A stretch of 64,000 bases of DNA, taken from Cladorrhinum sp. PSN259 (taxonomy: Eukaryota > Ascomycota > Sordariomycetes > Sordariales > Podosporaceae). A program made the translations under genes and the position numbers. The first letter of the stretch is position 1. Each line of letters opens with the position of its first letter. A model generated the notes under the pieces. The model was not told the DNA's origin. It saw only the letters and a program-made list of their open reading frames with translations, and did no database searches. The stretch lies in contig MU867066.1 of the NCBI GenBank assembly GCA_033725935.1, positions 806,001 through 870,000 of the forward strand. The letters run 5' to 3'. Below are positions 10,001-21,952 of this stretch, in pieces.

Positions 10001-13000
10001 GTGCTGCGGCTTGCTGAGATTCCTTGGTTGAACGGCCACAGGATCCAGGGCGAATATTTGTTCCCTGGTACGGGATATGTGACCATGGCCTATGAGGCTG
10101 CCATCCGCCTCGTGTCAGGTGCTCAGCCGCTCAAGCTGGTGGAGATCCACGACATTGACATATTCCGTGCCTTGAATCTTGAGCCGGACTCGTCTGGCAC
10201 TGAGATCCTTTTCACCGTACGAGTGCTGGACCAGTCGGACGATATCATCACTGCCAAATGGGCCTGCTACAGCGCCCCTGTTGATATGGACCACGGACAA
10301 GGCCTTGGAAATGCACCTGCACAGGCTGATGCCCATGCCGAGGGCTTTGTGCGCCTCGTGCTCGGCGAGGCTTCCCCTGACGTCCTACCGAAGAGGGCGG
10401 AGCCGGCCTTGGAGCTGACTCCTATTGATATCGAGGAACTATACGAGGTCTTGAGCGCTCTAGGACACGGATATGCCGGAGACTTCAAGGCGCCTGCCAT
10501 GCTCCGTCGCATCGACCATGCCATTGTTACTCTACGCTCAGGAGAGGATCAAGCTGAGCTTACCCGCCCCGATGTTAACCCGGCAGCTCTCGACACGGCC
10601 ATCCATGGCATCCTGGCCGGCTACTCCTGCCCAGGTGACGGACGTCAACGCTCCGTCTACCTGCCTGGCAGGATCGACAGCATCCGTGTCAGCATGGCGA
10701 CCGTTGAGGGCTCCCTCGAAGCCGACGCCTTCGTCACACAGGCCTCTGCAAGCGTGCTCGCTGGTGATTTGGACGTCTTTGATCCTGTAAGCGGCCAGAC
10801 AACTGTGCAAGTGCGCGGCGTCAAGATGTCGGCGTTGCCGGGCTCACACAAGGGTGACCGTGAGCTGTACTCGCAAGAGATTTGGGCGCGCGATGCCCTG
10901 TTTGGCATTGAACCTAGCCAGAAGGCCAAGATCTCTGAAGAGAGGGTGGAGGTTGGGAAGTTGGCTGCACGTCTGGGTCTGTTCTACTCCAACAGACTTA
11001 CCAGCCAAATCAAGGCCTTTGAGACTTTGCTCATGAGCAAGAACCGAAAGGCCCTCCTCAACTGGGTGCAGAAGGAGCTTGTTCCCACTGTGCAGGCGGG
11101 AGCACACCCCGAGGCGAAGAAGGAGTGGCTGGACGACACCGAGGATATCCTGGACCGTGAAGTCGAGCGCCTGGGAGCCGCCGGCTCACCAGATATCGCA
11201 CTGATCCGCGCTCTTGGTGGTAATCTTGCTTCTATTACCCGCGGCCTCACACCAGCTCTCAAGGTCGCTGAGAAAGATGATAACCTCGCACGGTTCTATG
11301 CCGACGGTGTTGGCTTCCGCGAGACCATCAGTGATGCTGCCGCCCTCATCGCCCAGCTGAGCCACAGGTACCCGGCCATGAAGATCGCCGAGGTCGGTGC
11401 TTCGTTCGGCTCAGCCCTGCGGGACGCGATTCTCGAGTCAGTTGGCAGGCGCCGGTACACATCGTACACCGTCACCAACGCTTCCGAGCCTGCTGAGCAT
11501 GACTCCAAGCTCATCTTCAAGTTGCTTGACATGGACAAAGATCCTATCCGCCAGGGGTTCGCCGAGGGAGCGTATGACTTGATCATTGCCGCTACCTCAT
11601 ATTCAACCAAGCTTAGCCAAGAGACCTTGTCTAACGCCCGCAAGCTCCTCCGCCCCGGTGGCTTCCTCCTCCTAGTGTCCATGACGGCCGATTATCTCCC
11701 CGTCCGCCTGGTGCAGTCTCTGCTCCCAGGCTCGTGGATGGAGAGAGACAACGGAGAGGCGCAGATCGTCACTGTTTCCGAGTGCGACGCTGTGCTCAAG
11801 GAGTCCGGCTTCTCTGGTGTCGATGTGAGCTCCAACCCGTCCTTCTGCAGCGTCATGCTATCACAGGCTGTCGACGAGGTTGTCACGGCTGTGCGCAATC
11901 CCCCGACCATCAGGGAGAAGCTAGACGCCGAGGTCTTGCTTGTGCACGACCGGTCTCCCAGCAAGGCTGTGGCAAACCTGGTTTCCCAGGTGAAGCAGAA
12001 GCTCGCAGAAGTGGCAAAGGTCAGGACCGTCTCCGGACTTGAGGGCATCGAGGTGCCGATTGGCGGCATTGTCCTTAACTTCTGCGATCTGGATACCCCA
12101 GTGTTCCACAAGTTGGATGAGACTCGCTTCAAGGGTATGCAAGAGGTTTTGGGCAAGGCCGGCGTTCTTCTCTGGCTTACTGAGGGCGCTCGTACCGGAA
12201 CGAAGCCCGAGAACACCATGGTCCTGGGTTGGGGTCGGTCGGCTCGCGTCGAGCGATCCACTCTGAAGCTCCAGGTCATAGATTTCGAGCAGGAAGCGCA
12301 CACTGTCGATCCTGATGTAATCTTCAAGCTGCTCCTCCGCCTTGCTGATAGCCGTGAAGACAGCCAGGACATTCTCTGGACCCTCGAGCCGGAGTTGGTG
12401 CTGAGGGACAATGCTTTCTATGTTCCCAGAGTCTGGCCTATTGATGACCTTAACGCGCTGGCTGATACACGGTCAAAGGAAGTGACCGTCGAGGTGCCCG
12501 CAACCAGCCAGTTCATCATGCTGGATGAGCGCGGACAGCTGGCAGTCGGTCGATCGTACCAAGACAACGCTCATGCTCAGAGCTGGGAGGTTTTGGCATC
12601 ATCAGTGCACAAGCTTCGGCTTCGCGATGAGGGAGTGTCGAAGAGGCTTTGCGTCCTTCGTAACTCTGCAACTGGAGAGACTCTCCTCGTGCTGACGCGC
12701 CCCAAGGGCTCGGCCGTCACGGACTCGGGTCTTGACATCCTCTGGCGCTACAACAAGGATGTCCAAGTCGCCAACTATAGCCATCAGCTGCACCAGCTCT
12801 TGACCACTGCACTCGCTGAAGCTACTCTCCAAGGCTTTGAAGGCCGCGTGTGGGTGCACGGCGCCCCGGCTTGGCTCGCTAAGGAGTTGGAACTCGTTGC
12901 CTCGAAGCGCAGCGACATTCAGCTCTCACAGACCATCAATGATGCCACAAGGAGCGATGCGCGGACCAAGTTCTTGCACCCTTTCATAACCGACCGTGAG

Positions 13001-14494
13001 CTTACCCTCGCCAAGCCCGCAGGTGCCTCGACCTTCATCTGCCTGGATGGTACTCAGCATGGTATTGAGTTGGTCGGCTTGGTTCGAAAGCAGTGGCCAG
13101 CCATCAGGGTTGAGCGGCCAGACTTGGCTCTAGAGAGCTACGATGGTGTTTTGTCCAGGAAGGTCAGCCAGGCCAAGTTTGCTGGTTTGGTTGACAAGCA
13201 GTTGGGGGGCATTGCTCCTCTGTTTCCCGCCGAAGGATCCATCATTGCTGTGCAGGACATCTCCAAGACTTCCTTGTCCTCAGTCCCTCCGGCAGGCGTC
13301 TTCGACCGGACAACTGCTTCCACCGTCACGGCCAAGCTCCTCCCGCCGAACCACGCAGGCCTCTTCTCCGCCAACAAGACCTACCTCCTCCTCGGTCTTG
13401 CAGGAGACTTGGGTATCTCTATTGCGCACTGGATCTTTGACAATGGCGGTAAACACGTGGTGCTTGCTTCGCGCAACCCCGGCAAGCACGAGTCCGTCGT
13501 TGCTCATGCGGCTGCTGTCAAGGGTGCCAACCTGCACTTCATGGCCATCGACATTTGCAGCCCCGCGTCCCTCGCCGCCGCGTGGACCGAGATTCACAAG
13601 ACCATGCCGCCCATTGCCGGTGTCATGAACGGCGCCATGGTGATGCGTGACCAGTTGTTCGCCGACCAGCCATGGGCCAACTTTTCTTCCGTCATGAACC
13701 CAAAGGTAGCTGGCACGCAGAACCTTGTGTCACTGCTCGACAAGGAGGCCAAGCCAGGACAGCTCGACTTTGTGGTGTTCTTCTCTTCGGCCGTCGCCGT
13801 TGCAGGTAACGCAGGTCAGACGGCATATGGCGCATCCAACTGGTTCATGCAAGGTACAGCCAGCGAGCTGCGGCGACGCGGAACACCTGCATGCGTGGTG
13901 CACATCGGACACGTGAGCGGTCTGGGCTACGTGCACCGGCACGAAAACCGCAAGAAGATCGAGGAAGCACTGCACGTGCTGATGGCGGCCGTCAGCGAGG
14001 AGGACCTGCTCGACATGTTGGGAGAGGCCATTGTCGGCGGACGGCCCAACGGTGGTGGCCCGGCCGAGATCATCACCGGTATCCGTGGCGATATTCGTGC
14101 CTACACGTGGCGCGAGCAGCCCCGTCTCTGGCACTACTTGCAGTCAGACGATAATTCTGGTGATACCGGGAACCAGAGCGGCGGCAACGTCTCGCTGAAG
14201 GCTCAGCTCGCGGGCGCTGCCGCCGACCAGGATGCGTGCCTCGAGATCCTGCTCAAGGGCTTTGGAGCTGCCTTGGGGTCCATGCTGCACATGAAGACGG
14301 ATGATCTCGACAGCAACATGCCCATTGCCAGCCTGGGTATTGACTCGCTTGTTGCTGTGAGAGTTAGGGAGTGGTTCATGCACTACGTCGGTGTTGAGGT
14401 TTCGGTGCTGAAGGTCATGTCTGCCAATACTGCATTGGCTGATCTCTGCAAGGACGTGTTGGCTGGGTGGAGGAAGTCGGTTGAAGCCGCCTAG
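7031..14494 (+). CDS. highly reducing polyketide synthase (KS-AT-DH-psiMT-ER0-KR-ACP)
   Basis: Two exons (7031-7708 and 7766-14494) give 2,468 residues; the 57-nt intron interrupts the KS domain and joins ESSLNMLSPNG. Domains in order: KS (about 13-436; Cys185 in DTACSSS, His324 in EAHGTGT, His365 in IGHLEG), AT (543-870; Ser641 in GHSSG), DH (about 950-1240; His984 in GHRIQGEYLFP, Asp1169 in LDTAIHG), methyltransferase (about 1380-1600) with motif I reading EVGASFG at 1435-1441 instead of E-x-GxGTG, a structural KR half (about 1640-1790), an inactive ER-like spacer (about 1800-2090) with no LNFKD-like or glycine-rich cofactor motif, KR (GLAGDLG from 2103; Tyr2247 and Asn2251) and ACP (Ser2420 in GIDSL). 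No condensation or thioesterase domain follows. The layout is LovB-like. The product is probably a reduced linear or cyclised polyketide, with enoyl reduction in trans. Confidence 0.96.
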
Positions 14495-15154
14495 AGAAGA
14501 AGGGCTGAATGAGAAAGGAAAAGAATTGGGAGGAAGAGATTTTGGATATTCATGATTGTTATGAAATTCGTGCATTGTGTATGTTGTTGCATCTCATATT
14601 TGTTGGTTATTTCCTTGGTTTCCTTTGTTTATCAGGTTTTTTATTTTTTTTATTTTTTTTATATTTCAACAAATCAATAGACTCCAGAGCTTTAAAAACT
14701 TGTGCCATGTTTCGATGTTGTGAAATGCCCCAACCTTGTGGTTGAAGAAGTGAAGAGGGAGACATCTGGGAGAGTGGAGAAGATGGACACTTGCAGGAAA
14801 GTTGGGGCATGTGATTACACCACAACTGAATTTCATCAACCCCCATTGATATCATCAGACTCATAATTTCGTGATCGTCCTCAGAATATGCAATTTCCTT
14901 TCAGTTTCATGATCATAACCGTTCCGCCAACCCATTTCATCCATCCATTCCATGCTAAAAAAAAGTATGAAAAAAAGGATTAAATAAGATATTATATAGA
15001 TTGGCTGTATCCCAACACCACTCATTCCGTTTTTTTTTTAGTCGCTGCCCCCACCCTATTTGTAATGAATCGCAGCATGCCATGACATGCGGTAGTAAGT
15101 TTGTCGAAAAAATAGATATAAAAAAAGGTCAAGAAGCACCAGAGACAAAAACTT
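14495..15154. other. convergent intergenic spacer
   Basis: Lies between the 3' ends of the synthase and the Gyp1-like gene. T-rich and A-rich tracts (14635-14670, 14960-15000 and 15030-15045) fit 3' untranslated regions and polyadenylation signals of both genes. No coding region is seen. It is a natural right border of the polyketide locus. Confidence 0.6.
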
Positions 15155-17322
15155 TCAAAGAGTAAAGTTCATGCTGGCCGTCCTAGACTCCCCTCCGCCC
15201 CTCAAATGAGCGGACGACCCCTTAAACAAGCTCTGCCAAATATACGCCTCACTAAGCAACAGTTCAATGTCCTTCTCCGTCCAGTCACGCGTGGGGAGCG
15301 ACTGCAAAAACATCATGATTTCTTGAAAGTCCATCTTGACGAGTTTGTCTGACCATTTCACCAAGAAGGCGGCACAGACGTATAGATGAAACTCTGAGAA
15401 GCCTTGCTCTTCCGCCTGTTGTTATTATTTCATCCCATTGTTAGCATTCCTCGGATAACGAGAGAAGTGAAGGGACCAATAGAACATACCATATAAGTGT
15501 CCCACATCCTGATGGTGTTTTGGACACTTATTTCCCTCATCAACAAACAGTTCATCCAGCGAAAACTGAACTGAATAAACTCGACTTGTTCATTCTCCAA
15601 GTGTTTCGCCAACTGGCCGTCTATCCTTGCCGTCAGATCCCGCAAAGCAGACACCTGTCGCTGAATGCCCGGCTGGGCAACAATATAGTGGTCTTGTATC
15701 CCATCCAGCAGCTTGGTCAGACACCAGAACGTATCGGCCTCGACCGCGTCCAGCACCGCCTTAGGGAGCTGGCCCGGGTCCATGCCGCGCTCAATGTCGG
15801 AATCTGTTATGTAGACCCCCAAAAATACCTGCCAGAATGGTGTGACCAAATCATTGATTCCCTGTACGTAACCACTGGCGGGGTGCCGCACAGCCCAGAC
15901 GTACAGTATCCTTTCTAGAGAGCGCTGTGTGGCTTCATAACCGTAGAGCTCGATGTGGGGATTGGTTCGTGGTACGTCGATACTGATTTGATGCCAGATG
16001 GCTTCATCGAGACCTCGTTGCGCGCCTCTCGTACCTGACGATGGGCCGCCGGTGGGATTTTGACTGCTTCCTCCACCGCCGCCCTTGTCAAAGGCTTGTC
16101 GAACTCCGTCAAGGTATTCTTTCCGTTTTCGTTCGAGGGTGGCTACTCTTCGTTCGCTGTTGGTTGGCAGGTAACTGAGGAGAAGCTGCCAGGTCATGGC
16201 ACGGACCTCTTCTGGAACGCCTGACCAAGCGAGAGATCTGAGGTCAGTTAACGATATTGTTGACGCCTGAAGCAGTCGTTTAAACTTGTTTATCCTCGAT
16301 ATCCTCGAGTTTATGGCGTCTATTTCTTTCTGTGTCGAATTGGCGGGTATGGATGGGTGGTTGATTAGATGGAGGGCGTTTGCGGGGTCTCGTAGTATAT
16401 CCTTGTACTGTGGCCGTAGTATCTTTCCCTCGCTCTTTTTTGGCATTGGGTAGCTTGCTGCTGGTCGCTCAATGGCGATGTCTCCGCTGTCAGAAAACCT
16501 TCGCTCCCGTCCGAGCCCAGCGTTTGAACTGTCCTCTACCATCGCCCTGCTTTGTTCCTCTTTGCGCCGCGTTCTCCTCTTCATGTTGGAGAGACTCGGA
16601 AGCCCAAAATCGTCGCCATCGTCCGATTCGTACTGGTACATGTCCTCTGCATCGTCGGCGGTCCAGTCATCGTTAGTGCTGGAGAGGAAATTCATATAAG
16701 TCTTGAAAGGGGGTGATTTGGCGCCCTGGCCTGATTTTCGGACCGGGGAGGAGGTTGTTGTCAAGGCTCGGTCGTGCCCTGCCGAAGTCGCTGATGGCGG
16801 GGTTCGTGGACGTGATCCAGAGCCTGAAATGTTTCTAAATGTGCCAAGTCAGTTTTGAATGTCGCAGAGGCAGGCGCATAGCTTACAACGAGTCGAATTT
16901 GAGTATGTCGGCGTGGGAATATGCGGCGCCGACCACCAAGTTCGGATCGCGGGCTGTCGTCTTCTTCGGGGGCGGGGTGTCTCGCTGAGGGGCTCTCCAG
17001 AAGGGAGACGCAGAGCTGTGGGTTCCACGTCAGTTGAGTATAGGGAAGCTGGCCGGAAAAGGGGGTCACACATACTCGGACCTGTCTATTTGATCCGACG
17101 AACAAAAGAGGCACAGTTAGTATGCATAACCGAAGGATTGGTGATGTTTCCCTCAAGAGCTTCGCCAAGGTTTGCGAAAACATACCGACTTGCACCATCT
17201 CCTGAGTGATTGCAGCAACACACAGTACATGTCAGCTCCCTGTAATAACTGTCAAGATGCAGATGAGGTGTCCTTACCTGCGAAGGCGTCGCCTTCTTGC
17301 CGCCGGCGGAAGAAGAAAACAT
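15155..17322 (-). CDS. GYP1: TBC-domain Rab GTPase-activating protein, Gyp1-like
   Basis: Six exons are proposed: 17322-17278, 17201-17186, 17085-17076, 17015-16887, 16834-15490 and 15415-15155, giving 601 residues. All introns are GT-AG; intron 2 carries TACTAAC. The N-terminal model (KKATPSQEMVQVDRSDSASP) depends on a 16-nt exon and a 10-nt exon, but only this path keeps the frame to DPNLVVGAAYSHADILKFDS. The TBC domain starts near LAWSGVPEEVRAMTW and has both catalytic fingers: Arg356 in SIDVPRT and Gln391 in GYVQG. Closest recognisable type is yeast Gyp1 / human TBC1D22, which inactivates Ypt1/Rab1 at the Golgi. The first 180 residues are Ser/Pro-rich and probably disordered. It is divergent from the HRP1-like gene. 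Confidence 0.88.
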
Positions 17323-17891
17323 TATGAATTAAAGAATGGGCGTCTTATTTGCAATGACGTCCCGCAATGGCATGATTCTTGCAAAATCGTAGACTCGTCC
17401 AGTTTGTCTTAGGAACAATGCTTCGTTGTCTCCTCCCCCAAGCCAGCGCCGTGCCCTGCAGGGTGCCAACTAAGAGCCAGCTGGTGGCCAGCTTTGGGCC
17501 TGTGCATTCCCCGCCTTTCGCCCCGCTGCCGCTGGATGGAACAGGGGCACTGCTAAGAGTGGATCCTGGAAGCCTGGCGGGTACCGACGTGGACCCACTT
17601 TTAGCATGACAGGAACTGCACTCGACTCTTCTTTTGGCTGTCTGGCAGGCAGCTTCCAGTTTCCCATTCTCAAACTTTCCAGTAATTCGACTCGCAGCGC
17701 AACACGACATCAAACGGCCGAATCCCCCGTCATTCGGACCATCGCGCGACTGCAAGATACTGATTTCTTCATCTTTACCGTTCTTTTTATTTTTGTCTGC
17801 CTTTCTCTCTTTTTTCTCTACGCGGATTTTCTTTTCCTCACCGGCTTTTGTTGTGTTGACCTCGGCGATCGCCAACGCGCAAACCCACACA
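17323..17891. promoter_or_regulatory. divergent promoter GYP1/HRP1 and HRP1 leader
   Basis: A 569-bp region between two divergent starts. The last 150 bases before the HRP1 ATG are strongly pyrimidine-rich, typical of highly expressed fungal genes. No other gene is supported. Confidence 0.5.
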
Positions 17892-20800
17892 ATGACCGAA
17901 CCGGAGAACTTTGACGACGAGCTTTTCGCCGATCTGTATGTTCAATCCACCAACCCCATGCCAGACATCACGCGCTGACGCGAACTAGCTATGCCGACGA
18001 CGATACAGGCGTAAAGCCAGCCGCTTCTGCTCGTGCCCAGCCTGATCAGTCTGCGTTTGTACAACCAACCGCTGAAGTGCAGCAAGAAGAGAATCACGAT
18101 AGTACCAACGGCAACGAGCAGTACCAGGACTATTCCGGAGGCGGCGATTACCAACAACAGGGAAATTACGATGAAGAAGAAGAAGATGACGATGACGATA
18201 TTGACTTCAACCTCGGGAATGGCCCAACAAACACTATTATGCACCACGACAATCACGAGCAGCAGGATGATCATGAGCAGCATGATGAGAAGCAGTCGTA
18301 TGGTGGCTTTTCAGGGGCTCCTCCCCAGAACAACAAGGGCCCCAATGCCAAAGAAGACGGGTAAGTTTTCATCTCCTTTCGTGATTTGATGTGCATGTCA
18401 TCGTATGCTTTTGACGATACCGATGGGCGACTCGGGTTATGCTATCTGCTTTTGACGCAATTGATGCGCGTTACTACCCGGTAGATGTCAAAGGAGGGAC
18501 CAATGATGGAGGGGTTAGTATTGGGTCGGGAAAAGAAAGGACACCAAGGTACATGCTGGCGCGGTACGGGTTGGCTGGACTCCCTAGATATGGGATAGGT
18601 TGAAAGTCTGAAGAACTTCATGGATATGAAAGCCGGTAGTTCAGTCGGTCAAAGCGTTCAAAGCCCTTCAGTGTGCACTGTGTCGGACATGGCCATGGGT
18701 AGAAAGAGCAGGGACTGGGGACACCTGAGGAGGTACTCACCTAGAACGCACAACGCCAAGGTCGATGATGGTAGAGATGGGAAGCTTGTACTCCTGTCTT
18801 GTATAGCCAAGTCGCAGATAATCTTAGATCACCATAAGAGGAGGCGGGTGCCCGCCTTGCAGGCCTCGTGGGTCGGCGGGTCCGCATGACAGCCTCTTAG
18901 GTTCAAGATATGGGAGCGAATAGCGCGGCCAGCAACCAGGACAGACAGTACCTAGCTTCACAATAGGCAAATACTGGAGACAGGAAAAAAAGAGAAAGAT
19001 TTCGACAATGGTCATCGCTGGTTTCCTGCGCTGCATTCTTTCTTCGCACAAATGGGAGCTGTTGTGGCGTATCTCCGCTTTTCATCACAGCTATCTTTTA
19101 CACTATTCTTATCATCCCCCTGGGGTTTATACGCAACATCACCCCTTCCAAAATCCCTTCGAATCGACAAAATGCCCAACAACAGTGGGCTCGACAATAG
19201 CAGCCATAGTCGTGACGCTGATCAGTCAGAAACTTCTAATGGGTTGGTGACCTCATCGCCAGTTCCCTACACACCGTCCCCGAATGCCGCCAAATCTCGA
19301 CAAGTCACCCATGGCAATATTGCTTATGATCAGAATAGCTCCTCAACCTACCTTCACCACCAGGCTCATCACTTCCTCGCCACTGTCTTGTCCGACAGCG
19401 CTAAACAACCTAGAGCTGTTGACAAGTTGATGCTGCTGAGTCTTGTACCTCTCAGCATGTTCCAAACTCCCGATCCAAACTCTAGACAGGGAGCCAAACA
19501 CACTGGTCACCAAAGGAGTCATAAGGGGACTAGTATGCGCCCGATCACAGAGACTCGAGATGGAACCGCCTACGCCCACAGACATTCTCGATGCATTGTC
19601 AGTCTGGAAATGAGGTGTGCCATTACCAAGAAAACCGAACCAAGAATCACCACAATGAGGAACGGCAATCTGGGATGATAAAAACCAGGATGAGTGAAAA
19701 GAACAGAAAAGACAACATTTGCTGGACAGATCCCCACAAACAAGACGGGAAGGTACATTGCTGTTTGCTTCCTTTGCAAGAAACCCTATCGCCAATTATT
19801 CATCCAATTTATCATCTCCTCCCGGGCGTAGCCAACCGGTTGTTTGCCGTGGGTGCATTCTCACAAACTATACGCAATGAGAGAGGGGGAGAGAGAGAAT
19901 ACAACCGACAAAGCCAGTAAACGTTTTGTTGTCTCATTCCATCCATGATTTGCTATGATTTTTCCTCCCTCTTCATTGCTGGATATCATGTCTCCTCTTA
20001 TCCTTGGATGGAATGCCAAGCGCAGTAACACGCAAATTGTCAGGAGGAGGAGGAGGGAGGGGGGAAGATGGAAACACGGACGACAGCAGAGTCACAGGAA
20101 GAAATTGTTGATGGCGATGATGAGATTGGAGGGGGAAGAAGACGACCAAGTTGAAGAAGATGATGCTAACGGTGTTTGTCTCTACAGGAAGATGTTTATT
20201 GGCGGGTTGAATTGGGAAACTACCGATCGTGAGTTTTACTTTTTCCTTTCTTTTTTTTCATTCTATATCACATACATTTCACACACCCAAGAAACCATGG
20301 CGGGAGAAGAAGACAACAAGCAGACAGAAGAACATGAGATAAAGGATGAGAAGACGAATAATGAAGATGATGCTGACGAGAATGCTGCTGTTACTCCAGA
20401 GTCACTTAGGGAGTACTTTTCACAGTTTGGAGAGGTCATAGAGTGCACCGTGATGCGCGACGGCGCGACGGGCAGGTCGAGGGGCTTTGGGTTTTTGACC
20501 TTCAAGGATCCAAAGACTGTTAATATTGTTATGGTCAAGGAGCATTATTTGGATGGAAAGATTGTGAGTATTCCACCGTATAACAGCAAAAGGGGATAAC
20601 TAGGGCTGACTGGTAAATTTATTCAGATCGACCCGAAGCGCGCCATCCCCCGCGATGAGCAGGAAAAGACATCCAAGATCTTTGTGGGCGGCGTCAGCCA
20701 GGAAACTACCGACCAGGAGTTCAGAGAATACTTTGCGCAGTTTGGTCGCGTGGTCGATGCCACCCTGATGATGGACAAGGATACCGGTCGTCCCCGTGGT

Positions 20801-21952
20801 TTCGGCTTTGTGACTTTTGAGAGCGAGGCTGGCGTTGATGCTTGTCTTTCTACAGAGTTGGAGATTCACGGTAAGCCCATCGAGGTGAAGAAGGCCCAGC
20901 CGCGCGGTAATCTTCGCGAAGAGGAGGAAGCTGCCCGTCGCAACGGTGGTGGCAAGTTCGGCAGGAAGGGGAACAACGGCGGCAACGGAATGGATGATGG
21001 TTCCGGAAACCAGATGATGGGCGGCATGGGAGGAGGAGGTGGAGGAGGAGGAGGCGCCGGTGGTGCTCCAGGCGGGATGACTCCCCAGGTCATGGCGCAG
21101 TACTTCCAGCGGATGCAGCAGACTTTTGCGATGATGCAGCAGCAGATGATGATGAACCGCAACATGAACCCGGCCATGATGCAGATGATGCAGATGCAGC
21201 AGATGCAACAAATGCAGCAGGCCATGATGCAGGCTGGGAGGGGCGGAGGTAATCCTATGGCTGCCATGCAGGGCATGAATCCAGCTATGATGCAGCAGAT
21301 GCAGCAGATGATGGCTCAGCAGGGAGGAGGTCCCATGGGTGGTCCTGACGGTGGTGTTGGTGTTGGTGGTCCTGGCGGACAGAACGTCATTGGTAGTCCC
21401 ACTGGCGGCGCTCACGCTCAGCCACAGGGACAACTCGCCGGTCCACAGGGTGGAAACGGGGGTGGTCCCGGCGGTGGTCCCCGTCACGGCGGATTCAATC
21501 CCTACGAGCAACAGCAGTTTGAGCAGCAAAAGTACGTTGAACAGCAGCAGGGCAGACGCGGAGGAAGTAGAGGCGCACCGGATATGCAAATGCCGCAGCA
21601 AGGCTTTAACCCGGGTTTCGGTGGCGGCATGGGAGGAGGCGGTCCTACGAGCTGGGAGGGCATGTACGACGATGTGCCTCAGCCTATGATGGCTGGTGGT
21701 GGAGGAGTTGGTGTTGGCGGTTTCAACCCTGGTGGCGGTGGTGGGAGAGGAGGATTCCACAAGAACCGTGGCCAGCATCATCATCACAATCAGCATCAGG
21801 GGTCCATGTCGCCCGGTCCCATTGATCCCAACAATGCTCCGCCTGCTAATGCGCCTACTGGGCCCAAGAATGCTGGGAGGCCGGGTGCCAACTATCGCGG
21901 TGGCGGTCGTGGTGGTGGTAACAGGGGTTTCCATCCTTATGCTAGGGGTTAA
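17892..21952 (+). CDS. HRP1: Hrp1/Nab4-like RNA-binding protein, two RRMs
   Basis: Five exons (17892-17935, 17989-18360, 20188-20228, 20400-20563 and 20627-21952) give 648 residues. The acidic N-terminus (DDELFADLYADDD) runs into KGPNAKEDG and then RRM1 (about 140-210; KMFIGGLNW as RNP2, RSRGFGFLTF as RNP1), a short linker (IDPKRAIPRDEQEKTSK) and RRM2 (about 224-300; KIFVGGV, RPRGFGFVTF). The C-terminal 340 residues are rich in Gly, Met, Gln and Asn, a prion-like low-complexity tail. This matches Hrp1/Nab4, the cleavage factor IB subunit that binds UA-rich polyadenylation elements and shuttles between nucleus and cytoplasm. Intron 2 is 1,827 nt, very long for a fungus, and intron 3 (171 nt) keeps the frame open; both suggest regulated splicing. 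Exon joins are supported by RRM conservation. Confidence 0.93.
18361..20187 (+). other. 1,827-nt intron 2 of the HRP1-like gene
   Basis: Donor GTAAGT at 18361; acceptor CTCTACAG ending at 20187, with GCTAAC about 20 nt upstream. It splits a Gly codon just before RRM1. A 208-codon open frame from an ATG at 19052 to 19678 lies inside on the same strand but has no recognisable motif and is not called as a gene. No transposon features were seen. Confidence 0.8.
20229..20399 (+). other. frame-preserving intron 3 of the HRP1-like gene
   Basis: GTGAGT donor and CTCCAG acceptor, 171 nt (57 codons), no in-frame stop. If retained it would insert a hydrophobic stretch followed by a Glu/Asp/Lys-rich stretch between beta1 and alpha1 of RRM1. 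Confidence 0.75.

Noticed and set aside
8615..12411. Long minus-strand frames inside the polyketide synthase (for example 9308-10039 and 11692-12411)
   Set aside because: Shadows of a GC-biased coding region; sense-strand catalytic motifs are intact.
16849..17073. Alternative reading of Gyp1 exon 4 (starting MCDPLFRPASLY)
   Set aside because: It could splice to exon 5, but the other frame gives the coherent DPNLVVGAAYSHADILKFDS and a consistent junction.
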